Origin: Acidobacteriota bacterium
Lineage (GTDB): Bacteria > Acidobacteriota > Blastocatellia > Pyrinomonadales > Pyrinomonadaceae
Length of the DNA stretch: 64,000 nt
Direction of reading: 5' to 3'
Assembly (NCBI GenBank): GCA_003223935.1
Contig: QHXQ01000024.1
Coordinates: 1 to 64,000, forward strand
A program made the position numbers and the translations under genes. Shown piece after piece: positions 26,697 through 36,014 of the stretch. A model generated the notes under the pieces. That model saw nothing but the letters and a program-made list of their open reading frames with translations. It was not told the DNA's origin and searched no databases. The stretch's first letter is position 1; each line of letters begins with the position of its first letter.

Positions 26697-27434
26697 TTAA
26701 GTCGCGGCTTGCGTCGCCTGCGGTGCAGCTTGCGCGTAGTAGAGGATGCGGGCGCAGTTGTCGCAGATGATGACCTCTTCACCGCGCCGGATTTGGGCCA
26801 TGACTTGCGGGCGGAGCGTCATGTGACAGGCGGTGCAAGAGCTGTTGCGCGCCTCGGCCACGGCGTTGCCGCCGCGCACACGTGCGCTGATGCGATTGTA
26901 GAGCGCGCCCATCTGCTTCGGCAGCGCGTTGAAGACGCGCTCGCGCTCCTGTCGTTGCGCCTCGATCTGCGCGGCGCGCGCGCGCGCCTGCTCTTCGAGC
27001 GCGGCGAGTTGCGCATCTCGTTCGGCGCGCAGTTTCTCGACGTCGGCCGTGCGCTCGTTGATCGCTTTCTCGGCGTTGTCGAAGGCTTCCATCTGTTCGA
27101 GGATTTTGGTTTCGAGTTCGGAACTATGTTTGCGCGCGGCGTCGCCTTCGCGGATGGCGGCGGTGTACTCCTTCTCGTTTGTCGCGGCCATCAGCGCGCG
27201 GTCGGCGTGCTCGGCCTTGGTGCGTGTCTCAGCTAATTCGGTTTCGAGGCGCGCGCGGGTGGTGCGCGCTTCGTCGCGGCTATTTTCAAGGGCCAAAAAC
27301 TCAGAGGCGCGCTGTTCGAACTCTTTTTCGATCTCAGCGCGCCTCTGCGGGATGGCTTCCAATTCGGCTTCAAGCCTGCGGACGTTTGTGTCCAAATTCT
27401 GCAAAGTAATTAACTGTGTCAATTCTGCTTTCAC
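26697..27434 (-). CDS. C4-type zinc-ribbon coiled-coil protein
   Basis: 245 residues from the GTG at 27434. This start is chosen because GGAGGGGAGACAAGA stands directly before it; an ATG 14 codons upstream would lie upstream of this site. Residues about 5-190 form long charged coiled coils (heptads of Glu, Arg, Ala). The C-terminus has a zinc ribbon: CTACHMTLRP and IICDNCARILYY, four cysteines in two CxxC pairs. The family (zf-C4/RING-like, formerly DUF164) is widespread. It may act in flagellar, ribosomal or RNA-linked processes, and no single role is settled. It starts divergently from the beta-lactamase-like gene. Confidence 0.88.
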   Translation of the reverse strand: MKAELTQLITLQNLDTNVRRLEAELEAIPQRRAEIEKEFEQRASEFLALENSRDEARTTRARLETELAETRTKAEHADRALMAATNEKEYTAAIREGDAARKHSSELETKILEQMEAFDNAEKAINERTADVEKLRAERDAQLAALEEQARARAAQIEAQRQERERVFNALPKQMGALYNRISARVRGGNAVAEARNSSCTACHMTLRPQVMAQIRRGEEVIICDNCARILYYAQAAPQATQAAT

Positions 27435-27492
27435 TCTTGTCTCCCCTCCAACACTACGGCACGCCATACGCGCCAAAGCGGATCATAACAGC

Positions 27493-27520
27493 GACGAGTG
27501 ATGAGTGACAAGTGACGAGC
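27493..27520. repeat. Four tandem degenerate heptamers (f)
   Basis: GACGAGT, GATGAGT, GACAAGT and GACGAGC follow one another without spacing. There is no complementary arm, unlike the other repeats. Its reverse complement shares TGTCACTCATCA with the repeat at 9622-9679. It lies in the divergent region upstream of the zinc-ribbon and beta-lactamase-like genes. Confidence 0.8.
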
Positions 27521-27646
27521 GAAACGAGAGATTGACGGGCGCGCAGGGGTTCGTCTTGGTTCAGCTTGTAGATATGCAGCTTGCTCTCTTCGTCGTGCAA
27601 ACCGCATGCTTCCAACTTCTGACCCGGCTTGCTACACTCGGCGCAA

Positions 27647-28522
27647 ATGAACTACGGACTTATTCTATTGCTGGCGGCGACAATCTTAGCGCCGCCCGAC
27701 TTGCGCGGGCAGATCGAGCAGATTGCGCGCGAGGCTAAAGGGCGCGTCGGCGCGGCTGTGTTGATTGTCGAGACGGGCGAGACGGTCGCTGTTCACGGCG
27801 ACGAACAGTTCCCCATGCAGAGCGTCTATAAACTGCCAATTGGGATGGCCACGCTACGCGAGGTCGAGCGCGGGCGGTTGAAGCTAGAGCAGCAGGTGCG
27901 CGTGGAGAAAAGCGATCTCGTCTCCGAGCGGATTCACAGTCCGATTCGAGACAAGTACCCGCAGGGCGGCGTGACGCTGACTGTGCGCGAATGCTTGCGC
28001 GCGATGTTGGTCGAAAGCGACGGCACAGCTTCCGATATTTTATTGCGTCTCGCAGGCGGGCCCCGGCGCGTCACCGATTACTTGCGCGGGCTAGGCGTGA
28101 CAGAGATCGTCGTGGCCACTTCGGAGCAGGAGATGGCGCAGGGCGAGATGGTGCAGTATCAGAACTGGGCGACGCCGGAAGCGATGGCCGGACTACTGCG
28201 CGCGTTGCAACAGGGGCGCGGGCTAGCCGCCGGGAGTCGTGCGCTCCTGCTGCAATTTATGACCGAGACCACAACGTTCCCGCACCGGCTCAAAGGACGT
28301 CTGCCTGCCGGCACAGTCGTCGCGCATAAGACCGGCAGTTCAGGCACGGCGCATGGCCTTGCGCGCGCGACGAATGATGTCGGCGTCATCACGCTGCCGA
28401 ACGGACGACACCTGCTTGTGGTCGTCTTCGTTTCGGATTCGACCGCCGACGATGCGACGCGCGATGATGTGATCGCTAAGATCGCGCGCGCCGCTTATGA
28501 CTGGAGCGTGCAATCGCATTAA
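27647..28522 (+). CDS. Class A beta-lactamase-like serine hydrolase
   Basis: 291 residues from the ATG at 27647 (a TTG six codons earlier is less likely). A hydrophobic N-terminus (about 3-15) may be a signal peptide. Class A motifs are in order: Ser59-Val-Tyr-Lys62 (SxxK), Ser124-Asp-Gly126 in the SDN position, an omega-loop region with Glu160 followed by YQNWATP, and Lys228-Thr-Gly230 (KTG). The QNWATP segment is like that of subclass A2 enzymes. SDG instead of SDN is a noticeable change. Expected to hydrolyse beta-lactams in the periplasm, though activity is unproven. A BlaI/M56 pair lies 2.7 kb upstream on the same strand. Confidence 0.88.
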   Translation: MNYGLILLLAATILAPPDLRGQIEQIAREAKGRVGAAVLIVETGETVAVHGDEQFPMQSVYKLPIGMATLREVERGRLKLEQQVRVEKSDLVSERIHSPIRDKYPQGGVTLTVRECLRAMLVESDGTASDILLRLAGGPRRVTDYLRGLGVTEIVVATSEQEMAQGEMVQYQNWATPEAMAGLLRALQQGRGLAAGSRALLLQFMTETTTFPHRLKGRLPAGTVVAHKTGSSGTAHGLARATNDVGVITLPNGRHLLVVVFVSDSTADDATRDDVIAKIARAAYDWSVQSH

Positions 28523-28560
28523 CTGTCTTGCACCTCAACCTCGCGCTTGCGTCTGATTCA

Positions 28561-29568
28561 TCACTCGGACACAAGCAACACAACCTTACCGAAACTCTCA
28601 TTGCTCTCCAACCGTTCGTGCGCGGCACGCACGTCGTTGAGCGCGTAAGTGCGATCAATGACGGGGCGCACGACGGCGCGCGCAAGCAACGGGCCGACGT
28701 GCGTGGCGAAGAGACGTGTGGCGCGTGCTTTCTCTTCCGCCGAGCGCGCGCACAGGACTGTGCCGATGATGTGCAGGCGTTTGCTCATAACGACGCCGAA
28801 GTTGAGCGGCGCTTGCGCCCCGCCCATCGTGCCGACGAGCAAGAGCCGACCGCGCCGGGCGAGCGCGTCGAGGTTCGCGGCCAAGTACGACGCGCCGACG
28901 AGATCGAGTATGACCTGCACGCCCGCGCCGTTCGTCCAAGCGCGCACGGCATCAGCGAAGACTTGCGGCTCATCGCCGACCGTCACCACCGCATCAAGTC
29001 CAAACTCACGCGCGCGTGCCAGTTTCTCCGCCGTGCGCGCCGTGCCGCAGACGCTCGCGCCCGCCGCATGCGCGAGTTGAATCGCGGCCAGTCCGACGCC
29101 CGATCCGGCCGCATGCACCAGCACACGCTCGCCGAGCGACAACGCGCCTTGCGTGAACAGCGCGTCGTGCGCCGTGATGAACGCTTCGGGCACAGCCGCC
29201 GCCGCGGTCCAATCGAGCGTATCGGGAATCTCCGCGAGCGCGTCTTCAGGCACGACGACATACTCAGCCTGCGCGCCGCCGCCCGTGATACCAAAGACGC
29301 GCGCGCCTGTGCGCCACGTGCGCACGTCCGCGCCCACTTGTTCAACTTCGCCTGCGAACTCAAGCCCCGGAATATTGGCGGGCGCGCCCGGCGGCGCAGG
29401 GTAATGACCGCGTCGCTGCAACAGGTCGGCGCGATTGAGCGCCGCCGCATGCACACGCACGCGCACGCGATTGCCGACCGCAATGGGTCGCTCGACCTCG
29501 CGCACCTCAAGCCCTTCGACGCCACCATGCTGCGCGATCACAACGGCGCGCATCCGTTCAACCTGCAT
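28561..29568 (-). CDS. NAD(P)H:quinone oxidoreductase, zinc-free MDR (PIG3-type)
   Basis: 335 residues from the ATG at 29568, preceded by AAAGGAGGCGAGAAG. A frame open further upstream gives an N-terminus unlike the family. The GroES-like domain (about 1-125) contains HAAALNRADLLQRRGHYP and GLEFAGEV. The Rossmann domain has VLVHAAGSGVGLAAIQLAHA. Structural zinc cysteines of alcohol dehydrogenases are absent, as in quinone reductases. The LNRADLLQRRG signature is that of the TP53I3/PIG3 subgroup. It would reduce quinones or reactive carbonyls with NADPH. Its 3' end meets the beta-lactamase-like gene in convergent orientation. Confidence 0.92.
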   Translation of the reverse strand: MQVERMRAVVIAQHGGVEGLEVREVERPIAVGNRVRVRVHAAALNRADLLQRRGHYPAPPGAPANIPGLEFAGEVEQVGADVRTWRTGARVFGITGGGAQAEYVVVPEDALAEIPDTLDWTAAAAVPEAFITAHDALFTQGALSLGERVLVHAAGSGVGLAAIQLAHAAGASVCGTARTAEKLARAREFGLDAVVTVGDEPQVFADAVRAWTNGAGVQVILDLVGASYLAANLDALARRGRLLLVGTMGGAQAPLNFGVVMSKRLHIIGTVLCARSAEEKARATRLFATHVGPLLARAVVRPVIDRTYALNDVRAAHERLESNESFGKVVLLVSE

Positions 29569-29690
29569 CTTCTCGCCTCCTTTCGCGTCCCGCTCGTGCG
29601 AGCAAGATAAAAGTTTGCCGCGCACTTGTCACTCGCCGAAGTGCTCACTGCCGTGCGTGTGATAAAGTGGCGCGCTGCTCGGCGCAACAC

Positions 29691-30683
29691 ATGTCTCAAA
29701 CGGAACTCTTCGTCATCGTCAACTACAAAGCGGCGCGCGCACGCAAGGCTTGGAGCGTCGTGCAACCTGCGCTTGTCGGCGCGCAGTTGCGCTTCGACGC
29801 ACACGCGGCGCGGCACACAGGCGACGCGCAGGCGCGTGCGCGCGCGGCGCTCAACGAAGGCTATCGCACGATTGCTGTGGTCGGCGGTGATGGCACTTTG
29901 AGCGACGTGGCAGCGGGCTTCTTCGCGCGCAAAGATGAGACAGATGTGATGCGACTGCCGACGCCAATCAATCCGCACGCCGCGCTCGCCGTCCTGCCCG
30001 GCGGCACGGGCAACGACTTCGCGCGTAGCCTCGAAGGCCGCCGCGCCACACTCGCGCACTGGCTCGCGCGCCTCATTGCGCACTGTCAACGCGACACAGC
30101 CGATGAACAGACAACGCGCGCCGTCGATCTATTACACGGCACAGCACAGACGGACGCAGGCGCGCACAACTTTCTCTGTCTCAATGCGGCCACACTCGGC
30201 ATCGGCGCGGAGGTCGCTGGGCGCGTGGCGGCGCAAGGCCGGTTCACGCGGCGTCTGTCGGGCGAAGCGCGTTTCGCTGTGGCGGCTGTGGCGGCGCTCG
30301 CACGTTGGCGGCTGCGGCGTCTGCGGATTCAAGTTGATGACGATGAGCCGCAAGAGTGTCGGACGAACCTCGTGGCTGTGGTCAACAGTCGCTTTGCGGG
30401 CGGCGGCATGATGTTCGCGCCTGAAGCGAGCATTGATGACGGACGCCTCGACGTGGTCACGGCCTGCGGCATCGAACGCGCTGAGGTTGTACGCGAGATG
30501 ACGCGCATACATCGCGGCGGCCATCTCGCCAATCCGCGCGTGCGCATCACCCGCGGCGCGCGTGTGCGGATCGAAAATTTAACGCCAACGGACGCGCTAC
30601 CCATCGAAGCCGACGGCGATGTGCGCGGGCGCACGCCGGTCGAGTTCCGCGTCCTCCCGCGCGCGTTGCGTGTGGTCTGCTGA
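29691..30683 (+). CDS. Diacylglycerol kinase-family lipid kinase
   Basis: 330 residues from the ATG at 29691. The nucleotide-binding signature VVGGDGTLSDVAAG is near residue 62 and LPGGTGNDFARSL near residue 103. The C-terminal sandwich domain has NSRFAGGGMMFAPEASIDDGRLDVV and ends in a PIEADGD motif that helps metal binding. These enzymes (DgkB/YegS/BmrU group) phosphorylate diacylglycerol, sphingoid or similar lipids with ATP at the inner membrane. The start is 122 bases from that of the quinone oxidoreductase, in divergent orientation. Confidence 0.92.
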   Translation: MSQTELFVIVNYKAARARKAWSVVQPALVGAQLRFDAHAARHTGDAQARARAALNEGYRTIAVVGGDGTLSDVAAGFFARKDETDVMRLPTPINPHAALAVLPGGTGNDFARSLEGRRATLAHWLARLIAHCQRDTADEQTTRAVDLLHGTAQTDAGAHNFLCLNAATLGIGAEVAGRVAAQGRFTRRLSGEARFAVAAVAALARWRLRRLRIQVDDDEPQECRTNLVAVVNSRFAGGGMMFAPEASIDDGRLDVVTACGIERAEVVREMTRIHRGGHLANPRVRITRGARVRIENLTPTDALPIEADGDVRGRTPVEFRVLPRALRVVC

Positions 30684-30692
30684 CAAAAAAGA

Positions 30693-30720
30693 TTGACACT
30701 GAGACAGGCCGAACTATAAT
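30693..30720 (+). promoter_or_regulatory. Sigma70-like promoter for the cytochrome gene
   Basis: A perfect TTGACA (30693-30698) and a perfect TATAAT (30715-30720) with a 16-base spacer. This is the strongest match to the consensus that I saw in the window. Transcription would start near 30727, leaving a leader of about 95 bases before the ATG at 30822. Confidence 0.75.
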
Positions 30721-30821
30721 CCGACATCAGCCTGTAAGCGAACGGCTCGTTGCTCAATTCCGACTCGAACACTCGTCCGCAACCGCACCGCAGCTCATTC
30801 CACGTCGAGAGGAGAACAATA

Positions 30822-31715
30822 ATGAAACTCATCATCGTCCTCGCGGTCGTCCTCGTTTACTCCGCGCTCATGCTAACCAACGCCGCGCCACAGCAGACAG
30901 GGCAACCCGGCTGCACGTGCCCGTGTGCATGTCCCACTCCGACCACGACGCCTGCGCAACAGACCCCGCCTGCGCAGCCTTCGCCCGCTGTGATGACCAC
31001 TGCAACACCGCCGCTATCACCCACAGCAACGGCAATGCCGACGGCCAGCCCTACCGCAACCTCTACACCCGTGCCCGGGCCGACCGATGACCCCTACGCC
31101 AATGCGACGAAAGACTGCGCCGGGAAAGTGCAAGCCTCCGGCATCCCTCTGTGCAGCACTAAGCAGCCGACAACTTCGACGCTGAGTAAGGACAGTATTC
31201 TGGATCGCTTATATGAACTGGCCGCGCCGGGTAAGCGGATCGGGCCAGTACTGTTTACGCATGAAGCCCACACCAAACCAGCGTACAGCATTGATGGCGT
31301 AAAGCCGGTCGGGTGTGTCGAATGCCATCACACGGATCAGCCCAAGTCAGCCCTGACCGGCAGGCTCAAGACTTCGCAACGCGCAGACGTGCTGACGGCT
31401 GACCTGTTTACCAAAACGCCCGCCGCCAGCCCGGTGCTCTCCTGCCGCGCCTGCCATGCACAGAAAGGCAAGCTGCCGGCCGTTGGGCAGATGATCCCGT
31501 TGGTCACGTACCCGGCCGCCGATCCGGATGATCCGGACTCAAAGCCTGAGACAGTGACGCTGACCAACTTCGAGGCTTACCACCGCAACTGCACCGCTTG
31601 TCACGAAAAAGCCATTGACGCACGCAAGCCCCCTAATGCCGCGAAGTTCATCAAGGGGCCGCCGCCGAAGCAGACTTCTTGCGGCGCGTGTCATAACCCG
31701 ATAACTCAGACGTGA
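30822..31715 (+). CDS. Secreted multiheme (four CxxCH) cytochrome c with CxCxCxC N-terminus
   Basis: 297 residues; AGGAG lies 8 bases before the ATG. A signal peptide (about 1-22) is followed by Cys31-x-Cys33-x-Cys35-x-Cys37 and a Pro/Thr/Ala-rich linker (about 38-90). The C-terminal 200 residues carry four heme motifs: CVECH (165), CRACH (208), CTACH (257) and CGACH (287), with extra histidines (HEAH at 147, YHRN at 253) as possible sixth ligands. The spacing is like class III (c3/c7-type) cytochromes. It would be a periplasmic or surface electron carrier. The four-cysteine cluster before the linker is not part of that family and may bind metal or lipid. No redox partner gene adjoins it. Confidence 0.88.
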   Translation: MKLIIVLAVVLVYSALMLTNAAPQQTGQPGCTCPCACPTPTTTPAQQTPPAQPSPAVMTTATPPLSPTATAMPTASPTATSTPVPGPTDDPYANATKDCAGKVQASGIPLCSTKQPTTSTLSKDSILDRLYELAAPGKRIGPVLFTHEAHTKPAYSIDGVKPVGCVECHHTDQPKSALTGRLKTSQRADVLTADLFTKTPAASPVLSCRACHAQKGKLPAVGQMIPLVTYPAADPDDPDSKPETVTLTNFEAYHRNCTACHEKAIDARKPPNAAKFIKGPPPKQTSCGACHNPITQT

Positions 31716-31752
31716 AGCTGAATGAGCCAGCGCCTTATGAGGCTTCAGACGA

Positions 31753-32214
31753 TCAAGGCGCGGACATCTCGCGCCGCTCAATGGCGAGCACTTTGTTGAG
31801 CCGGCGTTGATGGCGCTCTTCGCCTGTGAAGCGCGCATTGACGAACGCGCGCACGATCTCCATCGCCAACTCGCTCCCGACCACGCGCGCGCCCAGACAG
31901 AGCACGTTGCAGTCGTCGTGCTCGCGCGATTGATGCGCCGAGTATGTGTCGGCGACAAGTGCCGCGCGCACGCCTCTGATCTTGTTCGCCGCAACGCAAG
32001 CGCCGACGCCGCTCCCACAGATCACGATCCCGATCTCCGCTCTGCCTTCGCGCACAGCCTCGCCGACCTGTTGCGCGTAATCAGGATAATCGTCCGGCTG
32101 CGAGCCATCGTGCGTGCCGAAGTCTTCAAACTCATGCCCGGCCGCGCGCAGTTCTTTGAGCACGCGCTCGTTTAAAGGATAGCCGCCATGATCTGCGCCG
32201 ATTGCGATCTTCAT
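31753..32214 (-). CDS. rpiB: Ribose-5-phosphate isomerase B
   Basis: 153 residues; GGAG lies 6 bases before the start. Family motifs are present: IGADHGGYPLN at the N-terminus, DDYPDYA (about 41-47), the catalytic Cys66 in ICGSGVGACVAANK, and the phosphate-binding segment SAHQSREHDDCNVLCLG (about 92-108). It interconverts ribose 5-phosphate and ribulose 5-phosphate. It starts 12 bases after the end of the transketolase gene on the same strand, so both form an operon for the non-oxidative pentose phosphate pathway. Confidence 0.95.
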   Translation of the reverse strand: MKIAIGADHGGYPLNERVLKELRAAGHEFEDFGTHDGSQPDDYPDYAQQVGEAVREGRAEIGIVICGSGVGACVAANKIRGVRAALVADTYSAHQSREHDDCNVLCLGARVVGSELAMEIVRAFVNARFTGEERHQRRLNKVLAIERREMSAP

Positions 32215-32226
32215 AAGTAACTCCAG

Positions 32227-34317
32227 TTATCTTTGCAGCAACGTGCGCGCGCGTTTAACGATGTTCTCGACGTTGAAGCCGAGTTCGCGCAGGGCCACGT
32301 CGCCGGGCGCGGAAGCGCCGAAGCGTTCGAGCGCGATGCAATCGCCTGCGGGGCCGACGTAGCGATCCCAACCGAGCCGCGCGCCTGCTTCGATGCTGAG
32401 CCGTGCGCTCACACGAGGCGACAGCACCGTGTCGCGGTAAGTTTGATCCTGCGCCTCGAACAACTCCCAACAGGGCATCGAGACGACGCGCGTGGGTGTG
32501 CCGTCCTGTTGCAGACGCGCGCGCGCTTCGAGGGCGAGCGAGACTTCAGAGCCGGTGGCGAGGATGATCAGTTCGGGCGTAGTCGGTTCGTTCTCGACGA
32601 AGTCGGGCGCAGCATCGGCCGCAATCGGGCGCGCACCCGTGTAGGTCGCATCGGCCAAGATGTATGCGCCGCGCCGTAAGCCTTCGGCTGAAGCGTAAGC
32701 TTTGCGATCAATCGTGGGCACTTTCTGGCGCGTCAAGACGAGCGCGGTCGGCGCGGCGCGGCGCAGGATGGCGACGCGCCAAGCTTCGCGGACTTCGTGC
32801 GGATCGGCGGGCCGGATCACGTAGAGATGTGGGATGGCGCGCAAGCCCGCGAGTTGTTCGATGGGCTGATGCGTCGGGCCGTCTTCGCCGAGACCGATGG
32901 AGTCGTGCGTGAAGACGTAAATGACTTGTACCTCAGACAGTGCGGCGAGGCGTATGGCCGGTTTCATGTAATCCGAAAAACACATGAACGTGCCGCCGTA
33001 AGGGATTAGACCGCCGTTGAGACTGATGCCGGTCATGGTCGCGCCCATCGTGTGCTCGCGCACGCCGAAGTGCAGGATGCGCCCGTCGTATGTGCCGGCC
33101 TCGAAGCTGCCGCTGTCTTTGATGTCTGTATTAGTTGACGGGCCGAGATCGGCCGAGCCGCCAATGAGCATCGGCAACGTAGGCGCGAGCGCGTTGATGA
33201 CTTCGCCGGATGCGGCGCGCGTCGCCATCGGTTTCGCGTCCGCGAACGTCGGCAACTTTTCTTCCCAACCTTCGGGCAGTTCGCCCGCCATCAACGTGCG
33301 CCATGCGCGGCCCAAATCTTCGTGCTGCTGCGCGTAACGCTTGACCAACTCATTCCAGTCCGCCTCTTGTCGTGCGCCGCGCTCGATGGCTTCGCGGAAA
33401 TGTTTGCGTGCCTCTTCGGGAATGTAGAACTCTGCGTCTTCGGGCCAGCCCAAATGTCTCTTCGTCTCGCGCACGGCGTCTGCGCCCGGCGCGTCCGAGT
33501 GCGCTTTGCGTGTGCCGGCGGTCGGCATGCCGTAGCCGATGATCGTCTTGACGGAGATGAGTGAGGGGCGATCTGCGACCGACTGCGCATCGCGGATCGC
33601 GCGCTCGATGGCTTCGAGATCATTGCCGTCTTCGACCGTCGAAGTGTGCCAGCCGTAAGCCTCGAAGCGTTTGGGCACGTCTTCGGAGAAGGCGAGTTTG
33701 GTGAAGCCTTCGATGGTCACGTGGTTGTCGTCGTAGAGATAGATGAGCTTGCCGAGTTTCAGATGACCTGCAAGTGACGCAGCTTCTGAGGCGACGCCCT
33801 CCATCAGATCGCCGTCCGAGACGATGGCGTAAACATAATGATCAATGACGGGGAAGCTATCCTTGTTGAACTTCGCCGCCAGATGTGCTGCGCCCACGCC
33901 CAAGCCGACGCCGTTGGCGAAGCCTTGACCGAGCGGCCCCGTAGTGATCTCAATACCGGGCGTCAGCCCATACTCAGGATGACCCGGCGTCTTCGATCCC
34001 CATTGGCGAAAGTTTTTAAGCTCTTCGAGCGGCAGATCGTAGCCGGTCAGGTGGAGCAGCGAATAGAGCAGCATCGAGCCGTGACCGGCCGAGAGCAGAA
34101 AGCGGTCGCGGTTCGCCCACTTCGGATTCTTCGGGTTGTAGCGCATGAAGCGCGTCCACAACACGTAAGCCAACGGCGCACAGCCCAAAGGCAAACCGGG
34201 ATGGCCGGACTCTGCGCGCTGCACGGCGTCAATCGAGAGCGCACGGATCGTGTTGATGCAAAGTTGATCTAGTTCAGGCGTCGTGTTCGTGACGGTCGGC
34301 TGTGTGGACGCACTCAT
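32227..34317 (-). CDS. tkt: Transketolase
   Basis: 696 residues, a normal full length. The N-terminal thiamine-diphosphate domain has [40 protein letters not shown] and the cofactor/metal motif SDGDLMEG. The pyrimidine-binding domain has [11 protein letters not shown] and [24 protein letters not shown], the transketolase signature. The C-terminal domain has [14 protein letters not shown] and PCWELFEAQ. It transfers two-carbon ketol units between sugar phosphates in the cytoplasm. The promoter is probably in the 100 bases before 34317, beyond the terminator at 34420, and it is followed directly by rpiB. Confidence 0.97.
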   Translation of the reverse strand: MSASTQPTVTNTTPELDQLCINTIRALSIDAVQRAESGHPGLPLGCAPLAYVLWTRFMRYNPKNPKWANRDRFLLSAGHGSMLLYSLLHLTGYDLPLEELKNFRQWGSKTPGHPEYGLTPGIEITTGPLGQGFANGVGLGVGAAHLAAKFNKDSFPVIDHYVYAIVSDGDLMEGVASEAASLAGHLKLGKLIYLYDDNHVTIEGFTKLAFSEDVPKRFEAYGWHTSTVEDGNDLEAIERAIRDAQSVADRPSLISVKTIIGYGMPTAGTRKAHSDAPGADAVRETKRHLGWPEDAEFYIPEEARKHFREAIERGARQEADWNELVKRYAQQHEDLGRAWRTLMAGELPEGWEEKLPTFADAKPMATRAASGEVINALAPTLPMLIGGSADLGPSTNTDIKDSGSFEAGTYDGRILHFGVREHTMGATMTGISLNGGLIPYGGTFMCFSDYMKPAIRLAALSEVQVIYVFTHDSIGLGEDGPTHQPIEQLAGLRAIPHLYVIRPADPHEVREAWRVAILRRAAPTALVLTRQKVPTIDRKAYASAEGLRRGAYILADATYTGARPIAADAAPDFVENEPTTPELIILATGSEVSLALEARARLQQDGTPTRVVSMPCWELFEAQDQTYRDTVLSPRVSARLSIEAGARLGWDRYVGPAGDCIALERFGASAPGDVALRELGFNVENIVKRARTLLQR

Positions 34318-34419
34318 CTCGCTTCAGTCCCTCTTTCTCGCTTGAGTTTTTTATCGGCGCAAACTTTATAGATCAATTCCGCGCGCCTGTCATCCGTTGC
34401 GCACAGGCGCGCCCACAAA

Positions 34420-34461
34420 CAATTAACCCCTTCGACCTGCGCGGTTCGGAGGGGTTAATTG
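34420..34461 (-). terminator. Stem-loop terminator between subtilase and transketolase genes
   Basis: CAATTAACCCC at 34420-34430 pairs perfectly with GGGGTTAATTG at 34451-34461. On the minus strand it is followed by TTGTTTGTG. It lies 27 bases beyond the stop of the subtilase gene and would isolate it from the transketolase operon. Confidence 0.8.
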
Positions 34462-34487
34462 AATGAACATATTTTTCGCGCCGCTCA

Positions 34488-35960
34488 TCATTCAGCTTTG
34501 ACGGCGCGGGCGGCGTTGATGCGGCCGCCGCTTGCGATCCGGCCGTCGAGCGCGGGCAGTTTGTCAACCGAGGTTAGCAGTCGTTCGCGCAAATCTTTGA
34601 CCGGCATGTCCGGGTTCAGCGAGAGCACGAGCGCCGCCACGCCTGAGACTTCCGGCGTCGCCATCGAAGTGCCCGAATGCTCTTCGTATTGATTGTTCGG
34701 CCACGTCGAAAGAATCTCCGCGCCCGGCGCAGCGATGTGCACGCTCTTCACGCCCCAGTTCGAGAACGAGGCGAGTTCGTCTTTGCGATTGAGCGCGGCG
34801 ACGCTGATGACGTTCGGCAGATTGTAGTTCGACGGATAGTGCGGCCGGCGGTCGTTGTCCGAGCTTGAGTTGCCGGCGGCGGCGACGAACAGGATGCCTT
34901 CATCGCCCGCGCGTTTGATCGCGTCTTCGAGCGCGCGCGAGTACATCGTCGAACCCCAACTCGCGCTGATGATGCGCAAATTCACGCCCGCTTCTTTGCG
35001 CGCAATCGCATAGTTGATGCACTCAATCGCGTCTTTGACCGAGCCTGAGCCATTCGCGTCCAAGAACTTCAACGGCATGATCTCGACCTGCCAGTTGACG
35101 CCCGCGATGCCGTCGTTGTTGTCGCCTTCAGCGCCGACGATGCCAGCGCAGTGCGTGCCGTGCCCGTTGTCGTCCATCGGGTCGCCGTCCATATCTGAGG
35201 CATCGAAGCCGTGCGCGTCGTCGAACGTGCCAAGCTCGTTATCGTGATACGGAGCCATCCCTGCGGGGCGCGTCCAGATGTTGTGGACGAGATCGACATG
35301 CGTGTAATCAACGCCCGTGTCGAGCACGGCGACGACCACCTTCTGGCTCCCTTGCGTTTTCGTCCAAGCCTTAACGGCGCTGATGTCCGCGCCCTCTTTG
35401 CCGCCGCGCGTGCCGTGATTATCGAGCGACCACTGCTCGTCGAACATCGGATCGCTCGGATGCGCGTGGTTAGCTGGGCTGCTGGTGGCGTTGTCATTAT
35501 CCTCGCCCGCGCTCGTGGCGTCTTCGTCCGACGGATCGAGATTGATCTCGACATTCGGCTCGGCGTAGAGCACTTCGGGTTGGTTGCGATACTCGGCGGC
35601 GACCTCATTGGCGTCCAAGCCGTCCTCATCTGCGATGACCATCTCTTCTTTATCAATGTTCTCGAAACGATCCTCGACGCGGTCGTTCAACTGCGCCGTG
35701 ATGCGATTGATCGTCTCGTCAGACGTGCCCGGCTTGAAGCGCACGAGCACCTCTGCGTCGTCTTGATCATCTTTATCTTTCGCCTCGTCGCCGTCGTTCG
35801 CGTCTGCGTCCTCTGGCTCGGCGGTCTGCTGCGGTTCGTCGCGCACGACGGGTTTGTCGTTCGTATGCCAGTTGATGTGGCGCATCTGCCCGATGAAGGC
35901 AGCGAGAATGATGACGGCAATGGCTAGTGCCAGATGCCCGAAAAGATTGTGTCGGTTCAT
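34488..35960 (-). CDS. Subtilisin-like serine protease (S8) with propeptide
   Basis: 490 residues; GAGG lies shortly before the ATG. A hydrophobic N-terminus (about 8-26) may be a signal peptide or anchor. A highly acidic linker (about 38-70) is followed by a fervidolysin-type propeptide (VLVRFKPGTSDETIN to VLYAEPNVEI, about 71-140). The catalytic domain has Asp in VLDTGVDYTHVD (about 212), His in NGHGTHCAG (about 267) and Ser in SGTSMATPEVSG (about 430), with the oxyanion Asn in AAAGNSSS. It is thus expected to be an active secreted endopeptidase. The many acidic residues around DMDGDPMDDNG suggest calcium binding. Transcribed alone. Confidence 0.95.
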   Translation of the reverse strand: MNRHNLFGHLALAIAVIILAAFIGQMRHINWHTNDKPVVRDEPQQTAEPEDADANDGDEAKDKDDQDDAEVLVRFKPGTSDETINRITAQLNDRVEDRFENIDKEEMVIADEDGLDANEVAAEYRNQPEVLYAEPNVEINLDPSDEDATSAGEDNDNATSSPANHAHPSDPMFDEQWSLDNHGTRGGKEGADISAVKAWTKTQGSQKVVVAVLDTGVDYTHVDLVHNIWTRPAGMAPYHDNELGTFDDAHGFDASDMDGDPMDDNGHGTHCAGIVGAEGDNNDGIAGVNWQVEIMPLKFLDANGSGSVKDAIECINYAIARKEAGVNLRIISASWGSTMYSRALEDAIKRAGDEGILFVAAAGNSSSDNDRRPHYPSNYNLPNVISVAALNRKDELASFSNWGVKSVHIAAPGAEILSTWPNNQYEEHSGTSMATPEVSGVAALVLSLNPDMPVKDLRERLLTSVDKLPALDGRIASGGRINAARAVKAE

Positions 35961-36014
35961 TGCCTTTACCTCACTACAACTTTACCTCATTCCAACGCGG
36001 ACGAAAACTGAAAC

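Noticed and set aside
28528-29610. A 360-codon open frame on the plus strand
   Set aside because: It lies antisense to the quinone oxidoreductase, which has full family motifs and a good ribosome-binding site. The plus-strand product is Arg/Ala/His-rich low-complexity sequence typical of a shadow frame in high-GC DNA.
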